Source of the DNA: Micromonospora_H sonneratiae
GTDB taxonomy: Bacteria > Actinomycetota > Actinomycetes > Mycobacteriales > Micromonosporaceae
Direction: 5' to 3'
DNA length: 64,000 nt
NCBI RefSeq assembly: GCF_042679305.1
Contig: NZ_JBHTMP010000017.1
Location: 1 to 64,000 of the forward strand
Shown in pieces: positions 51,717 to 59,133 of this stretch. How positions within the stretch are numbered: position 1 is the first letter of the stretch; the number at the start of each line of letters is the position of its first letter. Below the pieces are notes generated by a model, which did no database searches, was not told the origin of the DNA, and was given only the letters and a program-made list of their open reading frames with translations. The position numbers and the translations under genes were made by a program.

Positions 51717-52850
51717 TCAGGTCAGTGATCGGAGGGCCTCGGGCCGGTACGGGATGAGTTCGTCGTTCCGGCCGGAGCGGATCTTCTCCAGCCAGGCGGG
51801 ATCGGTCAGGAGGGTACGTCCGGCTGCCACGAGGTCCGCCTCCTGGCGTTCCAGCAGGTCCACCACCGCCTGTAGGCCGGTGTTGTCCGCGTGCCGGAAC
51901 TCCAGGAACTCCGTGCCGTCGAGCCCCACCGAGCCGACGGCGATCGTCGGGCGGCCGGAGAGCTTTCGGGTCCACCCGGCCAGGGTCAGTGGCGAGCCGG
52001 CGAATGCGGGCAGCCAGAACCGACGCGTCGAGCAGTGGAACGCGTCGACCCCGGCGGCCACCAGTGGGGCGAGGAATGCCGCCAGATCGGCTGGGGTTTC
52101 GACCAGCCGGGCCGCGTAGTCGCTGATCTTCCATTGCGAGAAGCGCAGGATGATCGGGTAGTCCGGTGCCACCACGCTTCGGCAGGCTGCCACGATGTCG
52201 GCGGCGAACCGGGTTCGGGCGACGAGATCCCCGCCGTAGCGGTCGGTACGCCGGTTGGTCCGTTCCCAGAAAAACTGGTCGATCAGGTAGCCGTGTCCGG
52301 CGTGCAGTTCGATGCCGTCGAAGCCGAGACGTTGGGCGTCGGCGGCGGCCCGGGCGAATGCCGCGATCACCTGCTCGATCTCTGTTTCGGTCATCGGCTC
52401 GGCAACCGGTTCACCGGTGAGGGACAGCCCCGACGGACCGATCGGCGGGACGCCCGGGTTGGGTTGGTCGTCGACCGTGCGATCGGTCCCGACGTGCCAC
52501 AGTTGCGAGGCGATGCGTCCGCCAGCAGCGTGTACCGCCGAAACCACGTCAGCCCAGCCGGACAATGGCGCGGCACCGAACAGGCGTGGCACCCGGGGAC
52601 TGCTGGCCGACGCCGGATGGTCGACCACCGTCCCCTCGGTGATGATCAGCCCGATGCCGTGCGCGGCCCGGCGGGCGTAGTACGCGGCGACGTCCGGGCC
52701 GGGTACGCCGTCCGGCGAGTAGTTGCGGGTCATCGGGGCCATCACCACCCGATTCGGTACGGTGAGCCGGCCGATCGTGAACGGGCGGAACAACGCCTCG
52801 ACGGCGTTCGGGACGAGAGTGTTTCCGGACACTGGGATGACTTCTTTCAC
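51717..52850 (-). CDS. Old Yellow Enzyme family NADH:flavin oxidoreductase
   Basis: 377 aa from GTG 52850, chosen because it overlaps the stop of the upstream reductase gene (GTGA); GTG 52832 is a later alternative. FMN-binding TIM barrel with LFRPFTIGRLTVPNRVVMAPMTRN, the QLWHVG region with the substrate-binding His, FDGIELHAGHGYLIDQFF and NRRTDRYGGDL. OYE proteins reduce activated C=C bonds of enones and quinones. With the flavin reductase and the divergent SoxR gene it forms a redox-cycling-compound response module. Confidence 0.92.
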   Translation of the reverse strand: MKEVIPVSGNTLVPNAVEALFRPFTIGRLTVPNRVVMAPMTRNYSPDGVPGPDVAAYYARRAAHGIGLIITEGTVVDHPASASSPRVPRLFGAAPLSGWADVVSAVHAAGGRIASQLWHVGTDRTVDDQPNPGVPPIGPSGLSLTGEPVAEPMTETEIEQVIAAFARAAADAQRLGFDGIELHAGHGYLIDQFFWERTNRRTDRYGGDLVARTRFAADIVAACRSVVAPDYPIILRFSQWKISDYAARLVETPADLAAFLAPLVAAGVDAFHCSTRRFWLPAFAGSPLTLAGWTRKLSGRPTIAVGSVGLDGTEFLEFRHADNTGLQAVVDLLERQEADLVAAGRTLLTDPAWLEKIRSGRNDELIPYRPEALRSLT

Positions 52851-53440
52851 GCCACGTACGGGGTGGTGGCCTTCGCTTCGCGTAGCGCATGGCCCCACCA
52901 GGTGAGCTGGTCGAGGAGGGTTTTGGCGGCTGCGCCGCACTCGTCCGGCTGCCGGGGCGTCCCGTCGGCGTCGAACTGCTGCCACGCGTTCTGGAAGCTG
53001 ACCGTGTCCCGGATGGTCACCGCATGCAGTTCGGCGAAGACCGGGCGCAGTGCCTCGACGGCCCGCAGGCCGCCACTGACGCCGCCATAGGAGACGAAGG
53101 CGACCGGCTTCGCGTGCCACTGCCGGTGGTGCCAGTCGATGGCGTTCTTCAACGATGCCGGGAAGCTGTGGTTGTACTCCGGGGTCACCACGACGAACGC
53201 GTCGGCGGCGGACAGCCGGGGAGACAGGTCCTGGAGGGCCCGAACGGCTTCCGGTGCCGCCTCGGCCCCGAATGCTGGCAGCACCATGGGGAGTGCGGAC
53301 TCGGCCAGGTCGACGACGTCGACGATCAGGTCGGTGCGTTCGCGGGCCAGGCGGACGAACCAGTTCCCTACGGTCGGGCCGAACCGGCCCTCCCGGACGC
53401 TGCCGATCAACACGGCGAGTTGCAGAGGCTGACGAGACAT
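52847..53440 (-). CDS. NADPH-dependent FMN reductase / quinone reductase
   Basis: 197 aa from ATG 53440 (GGAGGATCAC upstream). Flavodoxin-like fold: LAVLIGSVREGRFGPTVGNWF binds FMN phosphate, and VVVTPEYNHSFPASLKNAIDW is the conserved NADPH_dep_FMN_red motif, followed by VAFVSYGGVSGGLRA. It should transfer two electrons from NADPH to quinones or flavin. The gene is first in an operon with the OYE gene, read from the promoter that carries the SoxR box. SoxR-controlled flavin reductases are known in Streptomyces. Confidence 0.92.
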   Translation of the reverse strand: MSRQPLQLAVLIGSVREGRFGPTVGNWFVRLARERTDLIVDVVDLAESALPMVLPAFGAEAAPEAVRALQDLSPRLSAADAFVVVTPEYNHSFPASLKNAIDWHHRQWHAKPVAFVSYGGVSGGLRAVEALRPVFAELHAVTIRDTVSFQNAWQQFDADGTPRQPDECGAAAKTLLDQLTWWGHALREAKATTPYVA

Positions 53441-53508
53441 GGTGATCCTCCGGAGCCGGCGGGCGTAGATCGTGGCCAGGCGTTCGGCCACCCCCTCGAA
53501 GGATCGAA

Positions 53509-53526
53509 CCTGAACAAATGTTGAGG
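53509..53526. promoter_or_regulatory. SoxR box in divergent promoter
   Basis: An 18-bp dyad reading CCTGAACAAATGTTGAGG; the half-sites pair at 7 of 8 positions. The SoxR consensus is CCTCAA-N6-TTGAGG, matched at 11 of 12 arm positions. On the minus strand a TTGACC -35 (53530-53525) adjoins it directly, placing the box in the spacer, as MerR-family activators require. Targets: the reductase/OYE operon and perhaps soxR itself. Confidence 0.8.
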
Positions 53527-53545
53527 TCAAGTTACGCTGGTCAGC

Positions 53546-54001
53546 GTGCCCCCATCACCGGCGACCATCGAACTGTTGACCATCGGGGAACTGTCCGCCC
53601 GGAGCGGCGTTCCGCACTCGGCCCTACGGTTCTACGAGCGGCAGGGACTCGTCCACAGCCAGCGGACCACGGGGAACCAGCGTCGCTACCACCGCAGCAC
53701 GCTGCGCCGGATCGCGTTCATCCGTGCTTCGCAGAACACGGGGATACCCCTGGCGGTGATCGGTGAGGTGCTGGCGCTGTTGCCCGCCGACGTGGCTCCG
53801 ACCAAGGAGTTCTGGGACCGAGCCTCGGAGTGCTGGAGCAGGGAGATCAACGATCGCATCGCCCGGCTGGAGCGGATGCGCGACCGCTTCACCCGGTGCA
53901 TCGGCTGCGGATGCCTGTCGTTCGACGAGTGTGCCCTGGTCAATCCGGGTGACCAACTCGCCGATCAGGGCCCGGGGCCGCATCGGCTGCTCGGGCCCTG
54001 A
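53546..54001 (+). CDS. soxR: Redox-sensing transcriptional activator SoxR
   Basis: 151 aa MerR-family protein. The N-terminal DNA-binding helices read LTIGELSARSGVPHSALRFYERQG. The dimer coiled coil spans about 80-115. The C-terminal [2Fe-2S] ligands are complete: CIGCGCLSFDEC, with cysteines at 118, 121, 123 and 129, the same spacing as E. coli SoxR. Oxidation of the cluster by redox-active compounds activates transcription. In actinobacteria SoxR responds to endogenous or foreign quinones and phenazines. GTG 53546 lies 19 bp after the SoxR box. Confidence 0.95.
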   Translation: MPPSPATIELLTIGELSARSGVPHSALRFYERQGLVHSQRTTGNQRRYHRSTLRRIAFIRASQNTGIPLAVIGEVLALLPADVAPTKEFWDRASECWSREINDRIARLERMRDRFTRCIGCGCLSFDECALVNPGDQLADQGPGPHRLLGP

Positions 54002-54011
54002 TCCCTGCCGA

Positions 54012-55214
54012 CTAGCGGGCGATGGCCCGGGAGATGACCAGGCGTTGGATCTCCGAGGTGCCCTCGAAGATGGTGTAGATCTTGGAGTCCCGGTACCAGC
54101 GTTCGACCGGGTGCTCCCGGAGGAAGCCGGCCCCGCCGAGGATCTGGACCGCCTTCTCGGTGACCGCCACGGCCACCTCACCGGCCTTGAGCTTGGCCAT
54201 CGAGCCTTCGCCGGCCAGGAACGGGCGGTTGTTCCGGCCCATCCAGGCGGCCCGCCAGACGAGCAGTCGGGCGGCGTCGATCTCCATCTTCATGTCGGAC
54301 AACGCGAAGGCGATGGCCTGGTTCTCGATGATCGGCCGCCCGAACTGGACCCGCTCCTTGGCGTACGCCAGGGCGTACTCGTACGCGGCGCGGGCGACGC
54401 CGAGCGCCTGCGCGCCGACGGTCGGGCGGGACAGTTCGAATGTCCGCATGGCGGCCTGGCTGGCGGTGCGTTGCCCGGACCGGGCCCGGTCCAGCCGTTC
54501 CTGTAGCTTCTCGGGGCCACCGAGCAGGCAGCGTCCCGGTACGCGTACGTCGTCGAGGAAGATGTCGGCGGTGTGCGAGGCGCGTAGGCCGAGTTTGGCG
54601 AGTTTCCGCGTCGAGGCGAGGCCGGGCGTGTCGGGTGGTACGACGAACGCGGCCTGCCCCCGGGAGCCGAGTGTCGGGTCGACCGCCGCGGTGACCACGT
54701 GCACGTTGGCGATACCGCCGTTGGTGGCGTACGCCTTCTGCCCGGTCAGCACCCACTCGTCGGTGGCCGCGTCGTAGACCGCCCGGGTGCGCATGGCGGC
54801 CACGTCGGAGCCGGCTTCCGGTTCGGTGGTGCAGAACGCGGCCACGGCCGGCTCGTCGACGGTGCCGAAGCACTGCGGCACCCATTCGATCAGTTGTTCC
54901 GGCGTGCCGCTGCCGTAGATGGCGGCTACGGCCAGGGAGGTGCCGAAGATGCTCAGGCCGATGCCGGCGTCGCCCCAGAAGAGCTCCTCGCTGGCGATCG
55001 GCAGGGACAGGCCGGTCGGGTCGGCCCAGCAGGTTGCCAGGAACTCGAAGCCGTATAGCCCGACCTTGGCCGCTTCCTGGATCACCGGCCAGGGGGTTTC
55101 CTCCCGGGCGTCCCACTCGGCGGCGGCCGGGCGCACGACCTCGCTGGCGAAGCCGTGCACCCAGTCGCGTAGATCCCGCTGTTCCTCGTTCAGATCGAGC
55201 GAGAACTCGGCCAT
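54012..55214 (-). CDS. Acyl-CoA dehydrogenase
   Basis: 400 aa from ATG 55214, which begins one base after the SCP2 gene stop. FAD-dependent enzyme that desaturates acyl-CoA. Seen: AAFCTTEPEAGSD, TGQKAYATNGGIANV, RVQFGRPI, QILGGAGFLREHPVERWYRDSKIYTIFEGTSEIQRL, where the GTSEI segment contains the usual position of the base or its neighbour. The chain length of its substrate is not readable from the sequence. Coupling with an SCP2 sterol-carrier protein and the divergent TetR gene suggests lipid or sterol breakdown under that repressor. Confidence 0.93.
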   Translation of the reverse strand: MAEFSLDLNEEQRDLRDWVHGFASEVVRPAAAEWDAREETPWPVIQEAAKVGLYGFEFLATCWADPTGLSLPIASEELFWGDAGIGLSIFGTSLAVAAIYGSGTPEQLIEWVPQCFGTVDEPAVAAFCTTEPEAGSDVAAMRTRAVYDAATDEWVLTGQKAYATNGGIANVHVVTAAVDPTLGSRGQAAFVVPPDTPGLASTRKLAKLGLRASHTADIFLDDVRVPGRCLLGGPEKLQERLDRARSGQRTASQAAMRTFELSRPTVGAQALGVARAAYEYALAYAKERVQFGRPIIENQAIAFALSDMKMEIDAARLLVWRAAWMGRNNRPFLAGEGSMAKLKAGEVAVAVTEKAVQILGGAGFLREHPVERWYRDSKIYTIFEGTSEIQRLVISRAIAR

Positions 55215-55215
55215 C

Positions 55216-55668
55216 TCAGGCCTTGGGGATGTCGAACAGGTTGGCGATGTTGGCGGCCAGGCCCAGGTCACCCTTTGCCTTCAGCTTGCCGGTCATGAAC
55301 ATCATGACCGGGTTGGCGCCACCGGAGACGATCTTGAGGAACTCGACCGGGCCCATGGTGAGGGCCAGCTTCGGCTCGCGCTCCGGGCTGGCCGGCACGG
55401 TGCAGGTGCCGTTCTCGATGACGACCTCGTAGGTGTCGGAGCCCCCGTCGGCGCGGCCGGTGATGATCCAGTGGATGACGGCGTTGGTGGAGCCGGCCCG
55501 GTCGGCGCGGAACAGTGACGGCATCCGGCCGAAGACCTCGTCGAGGATCTTGCCGCGCAGGTCGCTCTGCATCACCTGGGCGATCTTGTCGTCCGGGGTG
55601 GATTTGACGAGCTGGGCGAACTGCTTGGGGTCGACCGAGGAGAAGTTGGCCGGGTCGAAGTCAGTCAT
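55216..55668 (-). CDS. SCP2 sterol-binding domain protein
   Basis: 150 aa. The pattern IHWIITGRADGGSDTYEVVIENGTCTV, then PKLALTMGPVEFLKIVSGGANPVMMFMTGKLKAKGDLGLAANIANLF, is a single SCP2 lipid-binding domain that covers most of the protein. It probably presents or buffers a hydrophobic substrate for the acyl-CoA dehydrogenase encoded 1 bp downstream. ATG 55668 is preceded by GGAAGG. It diverges from the TetR gene across 72 bp that contain two palindromic operators. Confidence 0.92.
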   Translation of the reverse strand: MTDFDPANFSSVDPKQFAQLVKSTPDDKIAQVMQSDLRGKILDEVFGRMPSLFRADRAGSTNAVIHWIITGRADGGSDTYEVVIENGTCTVPASPEREPKLALTMGPVEFLKIVSGGANPVMMFMTGKLKAKGDLGLAANIANLFDIPKA

Positions 55669-55696
55669 TGAAGTCGCACCTTCCGGGACAAGATTA

Positions 55697-55712
55697 GTTA
55701 CTACAGCGTAAC
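55697..55712. promoter_or_regulatory. Palindrome GTTAC-N6-GTAAC
   Basis: A 5-6-5 dyad in the SCP2/TetR intergenic region, centred 16 bp from the neighbouring CCTAC-N6-GTAGG dyad and touching it. Likely a second, weaker site of the TetR regulator. Confidence 0.5.
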
Positions 55713-55728
55713 CCTACGGGCGAGTAGG
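55713..55728. promoter_or_regulatory. TetR operator, copy 1 (CCTAC-N6-GTAGG)
   Basis: A 16-bp dyad that ends directly at the -10 of the TetR gene (55729). Read on the minus strand it is CCTACTCGCCCGTAGG, identical at 14 of 16 bases to a dyad at 63933-63948 in another lipid-gene promoter. This makes it the best operator candidate. Confidence 0.72.
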
Positions 55729-55734
55729 TAAGCT
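55729..55734 (+). promoter_or_regulatory. Putative leaderless -10 of the TetR gene
   Basis: TAAGCT fits TANNNT and ends 6 bp before GTG 55741. It abuts the operator, so bound repressor would block the promoter. Confidence 0.5.
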
Positions 55735-55740
55735 GACAAG

Positions 55741-56382
55741 GTGTCCACCACACCCACCTTCAAGCGGCTGCCGCGCGCCGTACGGGAACAACAGATGCTC
55801 GACGCGGCCGTCAAGGTGTTCTCCCGGCGTGGCTTCCATGCCGCCAGCATGGACGAGATTGCCGAGGATGCGGGGATTTCCAAGCCGATGGTCTACGCGT
55901 ACCTAGGCACCAAGGAGGAACTCTTCGTCGCCTGCCTCCACCGCGAGGGCACCCGGATGATGGAGGCGATCGCTGGTGTGATCAATCCCGAAATGCCCGC
56001 TGACCAGCGGCTCTGGCACGGGCTGAGGGCGTTCTTCCGGTTCGTGGCGGCGCACCGCGACGGTTGGGTGGTGCTCTACCGTCAGGCCCGGGGTGAGCAG
56101 CCGTTCGCCGGCGAGTTGGCTGTGATGCGCGCCCGGATGGTCGAGGTGGTCGCCGGCATGCTCGACCGGGCACTGCGGGCGGACGGCCGCGAGGTCCGCG
56201 AGATCGATCTGGAGATCCAGGCGTACGCCCTGGTCGGCGCGAGTGAGTCGCTGGCCGACTGGCTGGCGGACCGCCCTGACGCGGACCCGGACCAGTTGGC
56301 CGCCCGGATGGTCAACATTGCCTGGCTGGGGGCCGGTCAGTTGCTGAGCGGCGAGGTGTGGCGTCGCCCCACCGAAGGCTAG
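55741..56382 (+). CDS. TetR/AcrR-family transcriptional repressor
   Basis: 213 aa. The N-terminal helix-turn-helix reads REQQMLDAAVKVFSRRGFHAASMDEIAEDAGISKPMVYAYLGTKEELF, a full TetR_N domain. The C-terminal ligand domain is all-helical without a recognised subfamily. Divergent from the SCP2/acyl-CoA dehydrogenase operon, with palindromes between, so it likely represses that operon and itself; an acyl-CoA ligand would fit. A near-identical operator 8 kb away points to a second target. No ribosome site precedes GTG 55741; a leaderless start is likely. Confidence 0.92.
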   Translation: MSTTPTFKRLPRAVREQQMLDAAVKVFSRRGFHAASMDEIAEDAGISKPMVYAYLGTKEELFVACLHREGTRMMEAIAGVINPEMPADQRLWHGLRAFFRFVAAHRDGWVVLYRQARGEQPFAGELAVMRARMVEVVAGMLDRALRADGREVREIDLEIQAYALVGASESLADWLADRPDADPDQLAARMVNIAWLGAGQLLSGEVWRRPTEG

Positions 56383-56603
56383 GCCGGGGTGGTGCGTCGC
56401 CGGCTGCGCCACTTCGCGGCGTACGGCAGCGCGAACAGGTACAGGCCGGAGAACAGGAGCAGGGCGAGCGGGAGCAGCGGCAGGTAGGACATCCAGAGGG
56501 CGGGCTCCTTCTGGGCCAGGGCGACGAACGCGATGACGACGGTCACCGTGAAGGTGATGGAGAGCCAGCGGTGGATTTGCCGTACCCACTTGTTCCAGTT
56601 CAA
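56379..56603 (-). CDS. Small two-helix membrane protein
   Basis: 74 aa from ATG 56603 with a strong GAGGAGG site. Two hydrophobic helices (ITFTVTVVIAFVALA and LPLLPLALLLFSGLYLFALPY) and a basic C-terminus (AAKWRSRRRTTPA). The N-terminus WNKWVRQIHRWLS recalls the first helix of PepSY-type and DUF-type membrane proteins, but that is only a resemblance. Its end overlaps the convergent TetR stop by four bases. Function unknown. Confidence 0.75.
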   Translation of the reverse strand: MNWNKWVRQIHRWLSITFTVTVVIAFVALAQKEPALWMSYLPLLPLALLLFSGLYLFALPYAAKWRSRRRTTPA

Positions 56604-56814
56604 TGGGACCTCCTCGTCAGTGAGAAACCCCGACCCGCAGCGACCTGTCGGGTGGGATGTCGATGACGGTCACGCTAGCTGCGGTCCGATGACCGGTGCT
56701 TCTCGATTCCTGATCGGTCTGGTCGGCCGATCTGCCTTGCGTGGCGACGTCTCGGCAGCGTGCTGGCGGTGACGTGCCGCCTGGTGCGATCCCGGCCCTG
56801 CCGGCCCGTCGACT

Positions 56815-58125
56815 TCACCGGGACTGGCTGACCGGCACCGTCCCGAGCGGCACCGTCCCGACCGGCACCGGCGAGTCGGCCGGGGCCGGGTCCAGCAGTG
56901 GCCCTCTCACCGACTTGTCCTCGGCCGTGGGGCCGTGGGAGGTGAGCACCACCGGGCAGGCCAGCTCGTCCTCGACCGTGGCGACCCAGTCGCGGGGTGG
57001 TTCGTCGTACCCGGGTCGGGAGCGCAGCAGTCGACCGGTCAGCGCGGCCTGCCGGTCCAGGTCCCCGACCGGACCCGGTGCGAGCCGGTCCGTCCAGTCG
57101 TAGCGGCGACAGATCCGTAGCTGCGGACCGGCCAGGTCCAGGTGCGTCAGCGCCAGTCCGTCCACACCGCCGGCCACCTCCAGCGCGTACCGGTGGGCCA
57201 CCGCGTCGAAGTGCCCGAACCGGAACCGGCCCTGCCACGGGTTGGTCGGGTTGCGCGGGTCGGCGAACGGCAGGGTCGGGTCCTCGGTCACCAGTGGCCC
57301 GGGACCGTGCCGGGTGGTGGCGGTACGCAGCACGCCGAGTCGGGTCGCCGTACCCGACATGCCGGCCTCCGCCAGCAGCCGCTCGGCGTTGGTGAACGTC
57401 GTCGTGCTCCACGTGGTGTACGGGTGGAAGCCGTGCCACTCGTCCAGCAGCACGCCCTGGGCGCCCTCGAAGACACAGGTCCCGGACCGCAGCAGCGTCG
57501 TCAGGTGATTGCCATCCACTATGGACACGCGCTCGGCGAAGGCGGTGAAGGCGGTGACACAGTCGTCCACCGGTGGGGCGTCCAGCGGGCCGAGTTCGGC
57601 GGTGAGCCGGTCACGCAGCGCGGCCAGCCGCTGGCGCAGCACGGCAGGCGTGACGCAGTCGCCCACCCGGGGTGCCTCGCCGGGGTACGCGAGGTCGTAC
57701 GCCATCGTCTCGCCCACCCCCATGCCGCAGGAGCCGTGCCGGTCGGCTCCCCGGGCGACCTCGCGGGCCCGGTTCGCGGCCCGGTGGTACGGCGTGGTCA
57801 GCAGCGCCGCCCCGTCCACGGTGAGCCGGTCGAGCGCGTCCGGCACCCCGACGGCGGCGAGGTGGTCGGCCTCGACGGCCAGCGCCAGCGGGTCGACCAC
57901 CATGAACCGGGACAGGTGGGTTCGCACACCGGGTCGGAACGTGCCCGCTCCGAACTGCGCGAAGGTGTGCCAGCGGCCGTCGGGCAGGACGACGTTGTGC
58001 GCCGCCTGCCCGCCCCCGTTGAAGCGGACCACCGCGTGGACCGGCCGTGTCGCACACAGCCAGTCCACGACGGTGCCCTTGCCGGCGTCCCCGTACCCGA
58101 GGTCGACCACGATCACATGGCTCAC
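56815..58125 (-). CDS. Divergent adenylosuccinate synthetase-like enzyme (second PurA)
   Basis: 436 aa from GTG 58125, overlapping the vWA gene stop (GTGA). Global PurA order is kept but motifs differ from the housekeeping copy: GYGDAGKGT for GDEGKGK (catalytic Asp and following Lys kept, final Lys changed to Thr), GGGQAAHN for GGNNAGHT (catalytic His kept), FEGAQGVLLD, ATTRHGPGP for the arginine loop, GRFRFGHFD for the aspartate loop, and THLDLAG for TKLDVLDG (Lys changed to His, Asp kept). An active nucleotide ligase with altered substrate is likely. The C-terminus ends in a repetitive VPVGTVPLGTVP tail. It closes the NUDIX/J-kinase/vWA operon. Confidence 0.82.
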   Translation of the reverse strand: MSHVIVVDLGYGDAGKGTVVDWLCATRPVHAVVRFNGGGQAAHNVVLPDGRWHTFAQFGAGTFRPGVRTHLSRFMVVDPLALAVEADHLAAVGVPDALDRLTVDGAALLTTPYHRAANRAREVARGADRHGSCGMGVGETMAYDLAYPGEAPRVGDCVTPAVLRQRLAALRDRLTAELGPLDAPPVDDCVTAFTAFAERVSIVDGNHLTTLLRSGTCVFEGAQGVLLDEWHGFHPYTTWSTTTFTNAERLLAEAGMSGTATRLGVLRTATTRHGPGPLVTEDPTLPFADPRNPTNPWQGRFRFGHFDAVAHRYALEVAGGVDGLALTHLDLAGPQLRICRRYDWTDRLAPGPVGDLDRQAALTGRLLRSRPGYDEPPRDWVATVEDELACPVVLTSHGPTAEDKSVRGPLLDPAPADSPVPVGTVPLGTVPVSQSR

Positions 58126-59084
58126 AGCCGGGTGATCCGATCCGCGTCGGCCCGGACGGCGGGCAGCGGTGACACCGTGGTCGCCCGCCGGTTGGTACCC
58201 ACCCGGGCGAGTGCCTTCGACACCGTCCTGGTGGTGGCCGAGCCCGCCTCGTCGAGGTCGTGCAGGCCGGTGTCGAGGTCGACGGCACCCTCGGCGAGGC
58301 CGATGGTGAGCGCGATCGTCTCGCAGACCGCGTTCAGGTCGTCCAGTTCGAGGACGTTCTGACCGAGCAGGTCCCGCCAGAAGTCCAGCACCCGCGCGTC
58401 CCCGGCGTACCCGGTTCCGGCCGGCAGCAGGTAGTAGGTGTCGTACCTACGGGTCACCTCGTGGATCAGGTGGGCCAGCGGAACGGCCTCGGTCAACTCG
58501 TCGCCGATCAGCCTGCTCACCTCGCGCGGCTTGACCTCCGGGTAGGCCAGTTCGTCGCCGATGATGAACAGGTAGCCGCGGTGTCCCCGCCGCTCGAAAC
58601 AGTCGATCGAGGTGTGCCGGGCCATGAAGTACAGGGCCAGCTCGTACGACTCGGTCATCTGCCCGCCGCCGCCGCCCTCCAGCACGATCCGGCCGAGGTC
58701 GTCGTCCATCCGGTTGTCGGACTCGAACTGCCCGACCTGGAGCGGTACCCGGTCGCAGGTGGCGTCGCCGATCGCGCCGAACATGATCTGCGGATCGCGG
58801 GCGTACCCCTTGCGTTGCAGCAGGCCGAGCAGTTGCGGGAGCTTGGTCTGGAGCACCCGGGGTATGCGACGCATCGAGCCGGTGACGTCGAAGAGGACGG
58901 CGATCGCCAACGACTCGGGGTGTTCGGCCGAGTCACGGCTCTCCCGTGCCGCGCCGGACGGGTCGAGCGCCGGGTGGACCGTACGCGCCCCGCTGTCGCT
59001 GTAGGCGAAGGCGCTGGTGCCGGTCGACCGCCGATAGCGGTCGGCCGCGTCGTACACGTCGGTGGACCAGGTTCCACTACCCAT
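58122..59084 (-). CDS. vWA domain protein with variant MIDAS motif
   Basis: 320 aa from ATG 59084 (GGAGG upstream), cytosolic. The von Willebrand A fold starts near residue 58 with AIAVLFDVTGSM (DxTGSM at 66-71 instead of DxSxS), followed by FGAIGDATCDRVPLQVGQF and YLFIIGDELAYPEV. The variant still offers Asp, Thr and Ser for metal. vWA proteins of bacterial regulatory clusters act as metal-dependent assembly or signalling modules, such as TerY. It overlaps the PurA-like gene by GTGA and follows the J-kinase gene by 49 bp. Confidence 0.85.
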   Translation of the reverse strand: MGSGTWSTDVYDAADRYRRSTGTSAFAYSDSGARTVHPALDPSGAARESRDSAEHPESLAIAVLFDVTGSMRRIPRVLQTKLPQLLGLLQRKGYARDPQIMFGAIGDATCDRVPLQVGQFESDNRMDDDLGRIVLEGGGGGQMTESYELALYFMARHTSIDCFERRGHRGYLFIIGDELAYPEVKPREVSRLIGDELTEAVPLAHLIHEVTRRYDTYYLLPAGTGYAGDARVLDFWRDLLGQNVLELDDLNAVCETIALTIGLAEGAVDLDTGLHDLDEAGSATTRTVSKALARVGTNRRATTVSPLPAVRADADRITRL

Positions 59085-59133
59085 GTCAGCCTCCAGGTCG
59101 GGTTGGGAAGGATCGAATCCAGCGGACTCGAAG

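Noticed and set aside
51702..51718. ACCCG/CGGGT hairpin as terminator between the ATPase and OYE genes
   Set aside because: Only five base pairs; too weak to call.
56815..58125. Phage-type PurZ (Z-genome enzyme)
   Set aside because: The catalytic Asp that PurZ lacks is present here, and no other Z-genome genes adjoin.
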